DNA from: a virus
DNA length: 64,000 nt
Virus record (IMG/VR): IMGVR_UViG_3300036792_000284
Span: 60,280-124,279 of that record
Strand: one strand, 5' to 3'
Shown here: in pieces, positions 1 through 8,227 of the stretch
Position numbering within the stretch: the stretch's first letter is position 1
Layout of the letters: every line of letters starts with the position of its first letter
The notes under the pieces: generated by a model
What the model saw: the letters and a program-made list of their open reading frames with translations, nothing else
Database searches by the model: none
What the model was told of the DNA's origin: nothing
Position numbers and translations under genes: made by a program

Positions 1-463
1 GGTCAGCGTCCTGGTCGGTCCGCGGGGCGCTCAGGCCGTCCCAGCCGGCCCCGCCGCGGTTGTGCGCGCAGATGCACAGCGTGTTCTCGTCGTACCGCTC
101 CTGGGCCCACGCCGTGTAGGCCAGGACGTCGTCGGAGACGATGACGTCCTCCTCGCCGCACAGCACGAACCCGGGGCGGAAGTTGTCGAACAGCGTGTCG
201 ATCCCCTCGCCGAGCGCGCGGTGCATGCCGGGGCTGCCGTGGGCGGCGTCGCTGTCGAGGATGACGACGATGTTCCGCTCCAGCTTCTCCTCCGCCTCCC
301 GGATGACGTCCATCTGGTCGTCGTACCGGTGCGACCGGCCGAGCGCGACGGCGATCATCCGCAGGTCCCCGATCTCGGGCACGGCGGCCCAGGAGGACAG
401 CACCCGGCTCAGGTACTCAGGACGGCGGCACGCGGTGATGAGCAGGGCCGTGTCGGTCAGCAT
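1..463 (-). CDS. Glycosyltransferase-like protein, C-terminus off window
   Basis: Translation from the ATG at 463 gives 154 residues with no stop before the left edge. The opening (LLITACRRPEYLSRVLSSW) and the strand-turn-acid stretch IVVILDSDAAHG resemble GT-A fold sugar transferases of the GT2/GNT-I type. The start overlaps the stop of the GT17-like gene by 7 nt, so the two are probably translated together. Sugar donor and acceptor (protein, virion part, or modified base) cannot be told. The family call rests on fold-like motifs only. Confidence 0.6.
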   Translation of the reverse strand, partial: MLTDTALLITACRRPEYLSRVLSSWAAVPEIGDLRMIAVALGRSHRYDDQMDVIREAEEKLERNIVVILDSDAAHGSPGMHRALGEGIDTLFDNFRPGFVLCGEEDVIVSDDVLAYTAWAQERYDENTLCICAHNRGGAGWDGLSAPRTDQDAD

Positions 464-1272
464 GCGTTCTCCCTCGGACGGAACCAGATGGCGGGCGCCG
501 GGCCTTCCGGGCGCCGGCAGCGGTTAACCGGGTCCCAGGACTCCCAGATCCACTTCGGCCAGGTCTCGTCCGGGTCCACGTCGGTGGTGCCCGGGTACAC
601 CTCGCCGCCGGGGTTCACCCAGCCGTGCGCCCACATCTCGTACGCAATGCCCGGCTGAGTGCCGTCGCCGCAAATCTTCGGCACAGCCTCGGTATGGCTG
701 AACGACCGGACCTTGCGCCTAATCACGTCCGGGCCGCCGAGCCAACTGAGATGCCACCCGGCATGCTCGATCCGGGGGTAGCGCTCCCGAAGCTCGCGCA
801 CCGCGTTGAGGGAATGGACGGCGCCGCGGCGGGCCAGGGACGCCATCACCTGCCGGTTGCCGAGCCGGTCGACCGCGCCGTACAGCAGCTGCAGGTTGCA
901 CCCGAGAAACGGCTCCGGCTGGGCTTTCAGGGTCTCGTGGAAGAGCAGCTCGTCCACGTCGGCGACGATGACGACGTCATCCGGCGCCGAGCCCTCAAGC
1001 GCGCGCATGGCGAAGTCCCGCTGGTGGCGCTCCCGCACCCAGGGGTCGTTCGTCTCCGGCGGCTCGTTGTCCACCAGGTGGACGATGCGGTCGGCCCACG
1101 GCGCGAACCGCTCCTTGTTCTCCGCGTAGTACAGGGGCTTCGGCTGGCCGGTGAACGTCAGCGGGGCCTCCACCAGGATGTGCCGGTAGATGTCCGTGTC
1201 CTCGTACTCCCGCAGGTGGCACTCAAGGATGTCCAGCTCGTCGCGGATCATGAAGGTGTCCCACAGCTTCAC
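457..1272 (-). CDS. Family 17 glycosyltransferase-like protein
   Basis: A 271-residue protein whose first residues (KLWDTFMIRDELDILECHL) match the opening of GT17 enzymes, the beta-1,4-N-acetylglucosaminyltransferase family. The acidic motif VIVADVDELLF near residue 95 fits the metal and nucleotide-sugar site. I chose the GTG at 1272 because it gives the family N-terminus and overlaps the methyltransferase stop as GTGA. Its neighbours are a methyltransferase and a second glycosyltransferase, suggesting a small glycan- or base-decorating module; the acceptor is unknown. Confidence 0.8.
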   Translation of the reverse strand: MKLWDTFMIRDELDILECHLREYEDTDIYRHILVEAPLTFTGQPKPLYYAENKERFAPWADRIVHLVDNEPPETNDPWVRERHQRDFAMRALEGSAPDDVVIVADVDELLFHETLKAQPEPFLGCNLQLLYGAVDRLGNRQVMASLARRGAVHSLNAVRELRERYPRIEHAGWHLSWLGGPDVIRRKVRSFSHTEAVPKICGDGTQPGIAYEMWAHGWVNPGGEVYPGTTDVDPDETWPKWIWESWDPVNRCRRPEGPAPAIWFRPRENAC

Positions 1273-1817
1273 AGGACGACCCACCACAGCTTGTTGAACT
1301 GGACGTTGATCCGGTCGTCGGTGAACTGCTCTCGGACCCCGGCCGCCACCGTCGGGAAGTCCCAGTCGTCGCCGGCGAAGATGGCGCCGGGCACCGCGCG
1401 CGGCAGCAGCGCGGCGAGGTTGTCCGACACCTCCTGCGTGGTGTGCGCGGCGTCCAGGTGCAGGAACCGGATCGGCTTGTCCCACAGCTCGGCGAACTTC
1501 CGCCAGCCCATCTTCCAGGTGATGACGTTGCCGGCAGTGCCCTCGGCGATGTTGGCCTGGAAGATCCCGTAGTTGTCCCGCTTGACCAGCTCGGGGTTGA
1601 TGCCGATACCGGCCGCGGCCGACTCCGGGCCGTCGCCCTCCCAGTGGTCGACCACGTGCAGGAACGCCGGCACGATGGCGTTGGCGAGGGGGACGGCCGA
1701 CCAGCCCTGCCAGGTGCCGACCTCCACGACCTCGCCGGGCAGGTGGCTGGTGGACTGAGCCAGCCCGGCCAGAACAGCGATCTGGGCCGGGCTCATCCAC
1801 TGCTCGTCGAAATGCAC
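1269..1817 (-). CDS. Class I SAM methyltransferase, TylF/Methyltransf_24-like
   Basis: A 182-residue protein with a SAM-binding glycine motif (EVGTWQGWSAVPLA, near residue 32) and the later FLHLDAAHTTQEVSDNL and IFAGDDW segments typical of TylF-like O-methyltransferases and related small Rossmann methyltransferases. It starts with GTG two bases after the upstream stop and ends overlapping the GT17 gene, so it belongs to a sugar-decoration cassette. Substrate unknown. Confidence 0.75.
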   Translation of the reverse strand: MHFDEQWMSPAQIAVLAGLAQSTSHLPGEVVEVGTWQGWSAVPLANAIVPAFLHVVDHWEGDGPESAAAGIGINPELVKRDNYGIFQANIAEGTAGNVITWKMGWRKFAELWDKPIRFLHLDAAHTTQEVSDNLAALLPRAVPGAIFAGDDWDFPTVAAGVREQFTDDRINVQFNKLWWVVL

Positions 1818-1819
1818 GA

Positions 1820-2053
1820 CTACCCGGCGTCCGCGAGGGCCTGGCGGACCAGGGCGTCCTTGGCGTCGACCAGCCGCTGCAGCCCGATGGTCAGCTGCGG
1901 CCCGTCGCCGAGGATTTCGAGCAGCTCGTCCCGCAGGTCGCGGAACATGTAGGCCACCGCAGCGGGCGCACCGGCCGGAAGGTTGGGGTTCGGCTCAAGC
2001 CACAGGGCCTTCTCCTGCGTGGCCCCGTGACGGCCGGTCAGGTCGGTACTCAT
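1820..2053 (-). CDS. Small hypothetical protein, 77 aa
   Basis: The ATG at 2053 overlaps the dnaX stop as ATGA. The protein is acidic and mostly helical in its second half, ending in a helical pair (LTIGLQRLVDAKDALVRQAL). That ending loosely recalls the C-terminal hairpin of Acb2/Tad1-like cyclic-nucleotide sponge proteins, but the similarity is by eye and weak. It could equally be a replisome accessory, being coupled to dnaX. Confidence 0.75.
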   Translation of the reverse strand: MSTDLTGRHGATQEKALWLEPNPNLPAGAPAAVAYMFRDLRDELLEILGDGPQLTIGLQRLVDAKDALVRQALADAG

Positions 2054-3201
2054 GCGTGCTCCATGATGCTTTTCATCTCGGCGAGGGAGGCCGGGCCGGC
2101 CTGCTCCGGAGCGATCGGTGCCGGAGGTGGGCACAGACGGCGGCCGACCTCGGATATGGCCAGCGACAGGGCCGTCTCGCGGTCGTCCACCCGCACCTTG
2201 GTCTGCAGGTCCCACAGCACGTGCATCGCCGCCGACACCCGCCCCGCCCCGAGACGGCCGATAAGCTCCTGGCGGGCGGCGAGCGCCTGCCCCTGCGCGG
2301 CGACGTCTCCCCCGCAGGCCAGCACCAGCAGGTCCCGCAGGCACCGGACCAGCTCGCGGGTGACGTGCCCGGGGTCGCCGTGGGCCGACAGCGCCTCGTC
2401 CACCGCGGCGTACATGGCAGTGGCGTTGCCGTCGGCGGCGGCGGTCAGCAGCGCGGGTGCGAAGTCGGTCTCCCCGGTCAGCTCGCGCCACATCTCCAGG
2501 GAGCCGATGCCGACGCTGGCCACCTGGTCGAGCCGCACCACGGCGTCGCGCATCGCCCCGCCGCTCGCCTCGGCGATGGCGGTCAGCAGCGCGGGCTCGG
2601 TCGAGAATCCCTCGGCCTGGCAGATGTGCGCCAGCCGGTCGCGGATGACGGGCACCGTCAACGGGTCGAACCGGAACGGGCTGCAGCGGCTGCGCACCGG
2701 CCTCGGCACCTTCTCGAACTGCGTGGTGACCAGGATGAACACCACGCCCGGCGGCGGCTCCTCAAGGACCTTCAGGATGGACTCGAACGCGGCGTCGGAC
2801 AGGCCGTGCGCCTCATCGATGATGTAGACCTTGTACTTCCCGCCAACCGAGCCGTAGTAGGCCCGCTCGCGGATAGCGCGGATCTCCGCCACCGTGCCGT
2901 TGCTGGCCGCGTCCAGCTCCTCCACGTCCAGGCTGGTGCCGTCGTCCACCGCCCGGCAGCTCGTGCACGCGCAGCACGGCCACTCGGCCGCCTTGCCCGG
3001 CGGGGTCTCGCAGTTGAGTGCCTTGGCCACGATGCGAGCCATGGTCGTCTTGCCCGACCCCCACTTGCCGTAGAACAGCATCCCGCCGGGCACGGTCTGA
3101 CGCTTGCACATCAGGTACAGCAGCGCCACCGCCGGCCGCTGCCCGGCGACGTCGCCGAACATGGCCGGGCGGTACTTCTGGGCCAGTGCGCCCTCGCTCA
3201 T
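2050..3201 (-). CDS. dnaX: DNA polymerase III gamma/tau-like clamp-loader subunit
   Basis: 383 residues. It shows a P-loop GKWGSGKT (about 45-52), a cysteine cluster CCACTSC (76-82) like the DnaX zinc module, Walker B DEAH (129-132) and the arginine-finger SRC motif (171-173). It is shorter than host DnaX and lacks a long tau tail. It should act as the ATP-driven motor that opens and loads the sliding clamp encoded at 8228-9406, together with the delta-prime (23366) and delta (21887) homologues. Confidence 0.93.
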   Translation of the reverse strand: MSEGALAQKYRPAMFGDVAGQRPAVALLYLMCKRQTVPGGMLFYGKWGSGKTTMARIVAKALNCETPPGKAAEWPCCACTSCRAVDDGTSLDVEELDAASNGTVAEIRAIRERAYYGSVGGKYKVYIIDEAHGLSDAAFESILKVLEEPPPGVVFILVTTQFEKVPRPVRSRCSPFRFDPLTVPVIRDRLAHICQAEGFSTEPALLTAIAEASGGAMRDAVVRLDQVASVGIGSLEMWRELTGETDFAPALLTAAADGNATAMYAAVDEALSAHGDPGHVTRELVRCLRDLLVLACGGDVAAQGQALAARQELIGRLGAGRVSAAMHVLWDLQTKVRVDDRETALSLAISEVGRRLCPPPAPIAPEQAGPASLAEMKSIMEHA

Positions 3202-3455
3202 TCAGGCCTCCTCGTGATGGTGGTGCCGAGAAACACCGGGGCCGCGGCGGCAGGCTCCCGGACTTCGACAGGCAGACCGGCCGCGCAGACCGGACCCGGC
3301 TGCACCGCGCGGCGGTGCCCGAACTCGGCGCCGCAGTCCTCATCGCTACAGGCGAAATAGACGACGTCGCCGTCCTGCTCGGGCTCTGCCACCCCGCCGC
3401 ACTGCGGGCAGCTGGCGCTCTTCTCGAAAAACGCGGGCTCAGGCGGCCTGGTCAA
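3198..3455 (-). CDS. Zinc-ribbon protein, 85 aa
   Basis: Two cysteine pairs (CPQCGG near residue 16 and CSDEDCG near residue 36) form a likely single zinc ribbon followed by a proline/alanine-rich tail. The best start is the TTG at 3455, inside the end of the upstream gene; the stop overlaps the dnaX start as ATGA. Such ribbons often bind nucleic acid or mediate protein contacts, but no function can be assigned. Confidence 0.7.
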   Translation of the reverse strand: MTRPPEPAFFEKSASCPQCGGVAEPEQDGDVVYFACSDEDCGAEFGHRRAVQPGPVCAAGLPVEVREPAAAAPVFLGTTITRRPE

Positions 3456-3570
3456 CGGCCTGCTCTGGCTCCAGCTCGGCGGGCGCGGGGACCCGGGTGA
3501 ATCCAGGTCCCGCCCAGTTGTCGGTGTCGTCTGGCGCAGTCCCGAAAGGCTGGCCGTACTGGTGGGTCAT
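3439..3570 (-). CDS. Tiny acidic protein, 43 aa
   Basis: Short ORF opening MTHQYGQPFGTAPDDT. The ATG at 3570 overlaps the stop of the radical-SAM gene as ATGA, and its 3' end overlaps the TTG start of the zinc-ribbon gene by 17 nt. It is proline- and acid-rich, without cysteines or a membrane segment, so probably disordered. Coupling on both sides is the main evidence that it is translated. Confidence 0.6.
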   Translation of the reverse strand: MTHQYGQPFGTAPDDTDNWAGPGFTRVPAPAELEPEQAVDQAA

Positions 3571-6512
3571 TGTGCAGCCTGGGATATCCACAGGTCCCTC
3601 CACAGGGTGTGAAGATCGGGTACCTGTAATACGCCGACCCCCGCGAGCGCCGCGATTACCTTCCCTTCGGCTTCGTCAGCGCACCGCGGGCAGAACTGCC
3701 CGGGCCAGGGGACGTCCAGCAGGTTGGAGGGCACCGGGAGCCCGCACCCCTCGCAGGCCTGCGCGCCGCCGGAGAAGAACTCGCGCCGCCAGGCGGTGTA
3801 CCGGGCCGCCTCGATCGCGCTGGCCTTGCCCGTCAGCGCGGCGTAGGCCTGGTACGGCCCGAGGCTGCCGTGCAGCATCATGCGCAGCACCGTCCGCTGG
3901 CCGTCGCGGACCACCCAGAAGTCGGACACGTGCTCCTTGGCGTCGCCGGGCTTGGCGGTCGCTCCGGTGTAGAAGCTGTCCGCGCGAATCAGGACCGGCA
4001 CCTGCTCCGCCGCGTCCCACCACCGCAGCCGCCGGGCGAGCACCGCGGCGTCGTCGGCCACCTCCAGGTCCCACAGGCTCTGCGGGCGGGCCGGCAGCTT
4101 CGCCGCGGCCGGGAGCACCTGGTAGTTTCCGCCCCAGCGCAGCCACGGGTGCAGGTGGACGGCAGCTTTAATCAGGAACTCGCCGATGTCGCACTGGTCC
4201 GCCACGCGGGTCAGCCCGAACTCCACGTAGTCCGTCCCGGCGCTGCGCTCGCGGTACCCGGTGCCGCCGGAGGCCAGCCGCACCGACTGACTGGCGATGG
4301 CCGGGAACGGCTCCGCCTCCTGCCGCCGCGCGCGCTCGGCCATGGCCGGGGCTGCCCGGAAGGCGGCACGCCGGAAGGTGAACTCCAGCGACTCGTTGGT
4401 GACGAACCGGAACTTCTCCGGCCGCTCCACCCGCATCCGGACCACCTGCGCGACCGTGGAGTGGTCGAGCGGCTGCACCGGCTCGGCCGCCAGGTCGCGG
4501 TCCACGGCTTGGACGTAGGCTCGGCGCAGCTCCAGGTCCTTGCGGTCGCATGCCCCGCAGGCGGTGCCGCTGCACTGCTGGTCGCACCGCGGCACCCATT
4601 CGTTGCCGTGATACCCGCCGGTTATATCACTGTCATATGTCTCGGCGTCGGTGCCTTCCAGCAGCTCCACCATGTCGCGGTAAACCCGCCACATGAGGGA
4701 CTTCTTCACGCCGGTGTCGATCATCTCCCAACCGAGCAGGTCCTCGTAGAACCGCTCGCCGAAGATGTCGTCCAGCCCGTTGCGGAACCCGTGGCTGACC
4801 ATGGCGGCGTCCAGCCGCTCGCGCATGTCCTTCGGGAACCCGCCCCACGACGCGGTGCCGTAGCCCTCGATAACGTCCACGATGGCCTCGCCCGCGTCCC
4901 GGCTGGCCCGCTGGCACGCCTGGAAGAACGCCATCTTGGACGGCGACGCCTTGCTCCCGATCTTCACCCAGACCCGATGATGGACCATCAGCTCCTTGAA
5001 CGCCTCGGCCAGCATGTAGTCGGGCGGGGTGACGGCGAACCACTGCATCGGCGTCTGGGACTCGATCAGCAGCGGGGTCCAGGAGAAGATGATCTGCACG
5101 CCCTTGGCGGCCTCGCCGAACGAGTCGCGGATGTCGGCCAGCCGCTTGCCCAGGTCCACGACCCGCATCACGTCGGCGCGCTCCTCGCCCGGCCAGTTGC
5201 TGATGAAATACAGCTTGATCTTGCGGATGCCGGCCCGGATCGCCTGCGTGACCGCCTTGGCCACGTCGTCGTCAGAAGTGCCCTTGCCGGCCAGGTCGCG
5301 CATCAGCTGCGACCCGCCCTCTAGGCCGAAGGTGACGGACCTGGTGCCGGATACCTGCAGCAGCAGGGAGAAGTCGCCGTCGCTGGTGTAGTCGTCGATC
5401 CGCATGGACGACGCGTCCACCTTGTCGGTGACCTGTTCCAGCAGCGCCGCAATCAGTGCCTTCTTCCGGGTGTGCATCGGCGGGTCGGGGGCGACCAGGC
5501 TGATATCGACCGAACCCATGTTCCGGCGCCACTCCCGGGCGCGCGCCAGTGTGCGCTCTTCGCCCTCCTGGACATAGGGCTTGTTCACCCAGGAGATTTT
5601 GCAGAATGAGCACCAGGCCGGGCAGCCGCGGCCGATCTCGACATCCCCTGAGCCCATGCCCGGGTCGGAGAACAGCACCGGCGCCGACGTCATCAGGTTC
5701 GCCTGGCTGAGGTCGCGGACGCGCCGGGACCGGAAGCTCGTGCCGAGGCCGGGCAGCAGCGAACGGTAGCCCGCCACCATCTTGGTCGGCTCAGGCAGCC
5801 CGCGGTCCTCGTAGCGGTAGTCCACCGCGGTGAACCGCGGGAAGTACAGGTAATTAAACTCGCGGGCCAGTTTGGTATAACAAGACTCCCGCGCAGCGGT
5901 CCATGTTCCGTCCTGCTTAAACTGGGCGATCCGCTCGCACACCGCGGCAATGCCGGGGTTGCCCGGTTCGTCTTCGGCCTCGCCCAGCCACACGCAGTCG
6001 ACCACCGGAGCCATAAACTCCGGGGCGCACCAGGCCTGACCGCCGACCACGACCATCGGGTAATCCTCGGCGTGTCGCGTCCGGTCCTCCCAGCGCAGCG
6101 GGACGCCGCTCATGGTCAGGAACTTGCAGAAGTTCATGAACAGCACCGTGTAGCTGATGCTGGTGCCCACCACGTCGAAGTCGGCCATCTGGTGCCGCGA
6201 CTCGATGCCGAACACCGGCACCTGGGCCTTTTCCAGCAGATCCATGTCCCGCTGGGTGGCGGGCAGGTACCAGCGGTCGGCCAGGCAGTACGTCTCCGCC
6301 TTGTGGATCGCGTCGTACAGCGCCGGGACGGCCATGTTGCCGGCCGCCTGGCTGTAATCCCAGGACGCGGCCAGCAGCCAGCGCACCCGCGCCTCGTCCC
6401 ACGGGCGGCGGGCGGCGTTCGGCTCGGTGCCCAGCATCTGGGCCGGCCCGTCGAGCCGGTAGCTGTTCTCGTCCAGCCACCGGGCGATCGACTCAGGGCT
6501 CCGGCCGGGCAT
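3567..6512 (-). CDS. Very large radical-SAM enzyme with B12-binding-like N-terminus
   Basis: 981 residues, the longest protein here. Residues about 110-180 look like a cobalamin-binding Rossmann domain of B12-dependent radical-SAM enzymes (VVGTSISYTVL, VVVGGQAWCAP, DCVWLGEAED). The 4Fe-4S cluster motif CPAWCSFC provides cysteines at about 297, 301 and 304. A four-cysteine cluster lies near 640-660 and a zinc ribbon near 917-950. Overall order recalls uncharacterised B12-binding radical-SAM proteins. The reaction is unknown; RNA, base or cofactor modification are possible. It is coupled to genes on both sides. Confidence 0.85.
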   Translation of the reverse strand: MPGRSPESIARWLDENSYRLDGPAQMLGTEPNAARRPWDEARVRWLLAASWDYSQAAGNMAVPALYDAIHKAETYCLADRWYLPATQRDMDLLEKAQVPVFGIESRHQMADFDVVGTSISYTVLFMNFCKFLTMSGVPLRWEDRTRHAEDYPMVVVGGQAWCAPEFMAPVVDCVWLGEAEDEPGNPGIAAVCERIAQFKQDGTWTAARESCYTKLAREFNYLYFPRFTAVDYRYEDRGLPEPTKMVAGYRSLLPGLGTSFRSRRVRDLSQANLMTSAPVLFSDPGMGSGDVEIGRGCPAWCSFCKISWVNKPYVQEGEERTLARAREWRRNMGSVDISLVAPDPPMHTRKKALIAALLEQVTDKVDASSMRIDDYTSDGDFSLLLQVSGTRSVTFGLEGGSQLMRDLAGKGTSDDDVAKAVTQAIRAGIRKIKLYFISNWPGEERADVMRVVDLGKRLADIRDSFGEAAKGVQIIFSWTPLLIESQTPMQWFAVTPPDYMLAEAFKELMVHHRVWVKIGSKASPSKMAFFQACQRASRDAGEAIVDVIEGYGTASWGGFPKDMRERLDAAMVSHGFRNGLDDIFGERFYEDLLGWEMIDTGVKKSLMWRVYRDMVELLEGTDAETYDSDITGGYHGNEWVPRCDQQCSGTACGACDRKDLELRRAYVQAVDRDLAAEPVQPLDHSTVAQVVRMRVERPEKFRFVTNESLEFTFRRAAFRAAPAMAERARRQEAEPFPAIASQSVRLASGGTGYRERSAGTDYVEFGLTRVADQCDIGEFLIKAAVHLHPWLRWGGNYQVLPAAAKLPARPQSLWDLEVADDAAVLARRLRWWDAAEQVPVLIRADSFYTGATAKPGDAKEHVSDFWVVRDGQRTVLRMMLHGSLGPYQAYAALTGKASAIEAARYTAWRREFFSGGAQACEGCGLPVPSNLLDVPWPGQFCPRCADEAEGKVIAALAGVGVLQVPDLHTLWRDLWISQAAQ

Positions 6513-6982
6513 CAGCCAGTCCCGCCGGATTTCCGGAAAAGAGCTGCTACGACGGCAGGGTAGCTGTCGCCGGTCGCCTGGACCCAGGTTCGCATCTGGC
6601 AGTTCAGCGTGATGACCCAGCGCGGCACCTTGGCGACCGGCCCCCCGTCGGCGCGAACGGGAATCCTGTCGAACCCGTCCATGCGACGGCTCAGGCTAGC
6701 CCCCGGGATATCCGCGCTCCCGAACACCGTCAGCCCCGCCGGGCCGCGAAAACCGATGGTGACCCACTCCGGGGAGTCGATCCCGGCGGTGAACCGGGCC
6801 TCGTTGTGAGCACGCTGGTAATCCGTGTCCCCGTAATACCACAGCGGGCACCCGCTGCCACTCTCGTTGAAGACGACCCCGAGGCCTTCCTCAAAGGTGA
6901 ATGACCACGACGTGCGCTTCGGAGCCCCGGCGTGGTCGATGCGGTCCGCGACCCGGCGCAGCAGTGCGGCGACCCGTCTCAT
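6512..6982 (-). CDS. Hypothetical protein, 156 aa
   Basis: Starts at an ATG overlapping the stop of the SbcC C-half gene, and its stop overlaps the radical-SAM start (TGATG). Basic, with many tryptophans and tyrosines in the middle (PLWYYGDTDYQRAHNEA). No signal peptide, membrane helix or known motif seen. Its position between a recombination ATPase and the radical-SAM enzyme does not fix a role. Confidence 0.75.
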   Translation of the reverse strand: MRRVAALLRRVADRIDHAGAPKRTSWSFTFEEGLGVVFNESGSGCPLWYYGDTDYQRAHNEARFTAGIDSPEWVTIGFRGPAGLTVFGSADIPGASLSRRMDGFDRIPVRADGGPVAKVPRWVITLNCQMRTWVQATGDSYPAVVAALFRKSGGTG

Positions 6983-7650
6983 TCAGCTTCTCCCTCGAAC
7001 GCCTGCGTTACCCCGCCCGGGCCGAGCGCGAAGCGGACCTGCATGTCGGCGTACTCGGCATAAACCGGATCGTGGGTAATCATAACGACCTGCATGTCGG
7101 CCCGGTCGGCGATCTCGCGCAGGAACCGGGCCAGCGGCTGGCGGTAGACCGCCGACACGTGCGCGAACGACTCGTCCAGGAAGATGATCTTCCGCGCGGT
7201 CGGCGTGAGCAGGATCATGACCAGCCGGAGGATGGCGCCGACCACCACGACCATGCCGCCGCCGCGGGCGTCCATCACCGGCGTCTCGGTCACCGTGCCG
7301 TTGTAGTCGGACCGGATGACCGGCTCCAGCGTCGCCTGCCCGCCACTCTCGCCGGGTACCAGGCGGAAGGACAGGCTCTCGCCGAAGATGGACTGCAGGG
7401 CCTGCGTCGCCAGCTCCTCGAACTGGGCCCGCGCGCTCTCCTGCGCCTCCTCGCCGATCGAGGTCAGCAGCGCGGCCACCTTGGCGTGAAGGTCTACCTG
7501 CGCCGCGAGGCGCTCGATCTCGGCCTCGGCGGCCTGACCTGCGGTGGCTACCTGCTGTGCGCGCCCGGCCTGGCGGTCCAGGTCCCGGCGGCGCTGGCGG
7601 ACCTCGGCGGCGAGCGCGGCGACGTCAGTCAAGGACGGACCCACTGCCAC
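6979..7650 (-). CDS. sbcC: Rad50/SbcC-type ATPase, C-terminal half only
   Basis: About 223 residues: a coiled coil (15-90), then the C-terminal ATPase lobe of SMC/Rad50 proteins with a degenerate signature (ARGGGM, about 128-133), Walker B IIFLDE (155-160), D-loop and the H-loop ITHD (193-194). No Walker A or hook cysteines. The matching N-terminal half, ending in CxxC, is a separate gene at 12988-13968, so the ATPase is split near its zinc hook. The GTG at 7650 overlaps the 50-aa gene by 22 nt; an in-frame GTG slightly further in is also possible. Confidence 0.85.
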   Translation of the reverse strand: MAVGPSLTDVAALAAEVRQRRRDLDRQAGRAQQVATAGQAAEAEIERLAAQVDLHAKVAALLTSIGEEAQESARAQFEELATQALQSIFGESLSFRLVPGESGGQATLEPVIRSDYNGTVTETPVMDARGGGMVVVVGAILRLVMILLTPTARKIIFLDESFAHVSAVYRQPLARFLREIADRADMQVVMITHDPVYAEYADMQVRFALGPGGVTQAFEGEAE

Positions 7651-7781
7651 TCGGCCAGGTCCCCGGAGCGGCGGGACAGCCAGTCAGCGAAGTCTGACGG
7701 CGTGTCGAACGTGACCTTCCGCTCCCCGTCGGTGACGGCAGCTCTCTCGCCGGTCCGGAACGCCTCGTTGGTGATACTCAT
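7629..7781 (-). CDS. Small hypothetical protein, 50 aa
   Basis: The ATG at 7781 overlaps the preceding stop as TGATG. The protein is polar, with a tryptophan-rich end (WLSRRSGDLAEWQWVRP), and overlaps the start of the SbcC C-half gene by 22 nt, so it is probably co-translated with it. No motif recognised. Confidence 0.65.
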   Translation of the reverse strand: MSITNEAFRTGERAAVTDGERKVTFDTPSDFADWLSRRSGDLAEWQWVRP

Positions 7782-8227
7782 CAGGAAACCGCCGGCTCCT
7801 TGAGCAGGTGCATCTCCGTGGCGCGGTCACGTGCCAGCTCCTCGGCGAACAAGACCGGCTTCCCGTGCAGCACCGCGTAGACGATCTCTCCGGCCGTGGA
7901 GTCGCCGAAATAGCCGTCAGCGCTAGACACGACGTACACGTAGTCGGCGAGGTCAATCTTGCGCTTGTGCAGCTCGTCGAGCGTGATCTTCTCCTGCGAG
8001 TCGTGGCCCACGCCCTCCCCGTGACCGTGCTCGGCCTTGGCGTGAGGGTAGAACCCGACAGACAGGACGATCTGGCCCTGCATGGTCAGCTCGTAGTTCG
8101 CCCGCTGGAATTCGTCGTAGAAGCGCGTGGAGCCGCACAGGCACACTATGCGCGGGCGCTCGCCGCCGAAGTCGCGGACTAGGGCGTGGTGCTCTTCGCA
8201 GTCACCTGAGTAGTGCGGGTAGCTCAT
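7781..8227 (-). CDS. Nucleoside 2-deoxyribosyltransferase-like / DUF4406-type protein
   Basis: 148 residues with the family hallmarks: an opening strand and turn (IVCLCGSTRFYDEF, near residue 27), a middle stretch ending LHKRKIDLADYVYVVS and an acidic DGYFGDSTAGEIVYA segment that supplies the catalytic-type residues. Related proteins cleave or swap bases on deoxynucleosides or nucleotides. It directly follows the sliding-clamp gene. It may salvage nucleotides or work with the radical-SAM and methylase genes, which is inference. Confidence 0.75.
   Translation of the reverse strand: MSYPHYSGDCEEHHALVRDFGGERPRIVCLCGSTRFYDEFQRANYELTMQGQIVLSVGFYPHAKAEHGHGEGVGHDSQEKITLDELHKRKIDLADYVYVVSSADGYFGDSTAGEIVYAVLHGKPVLFAEELARDRATEMHLLKEPAVS

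Noticed and set aside
62-3500. Long plus-strand ORFs opposite the left-end genes
   Set aside because: They are mirror frames of GC-rich minus-strand genes, lack ribosome-binding sites and show Arg/Ala/Pro-rich composition without domains; the minus products have clear families.
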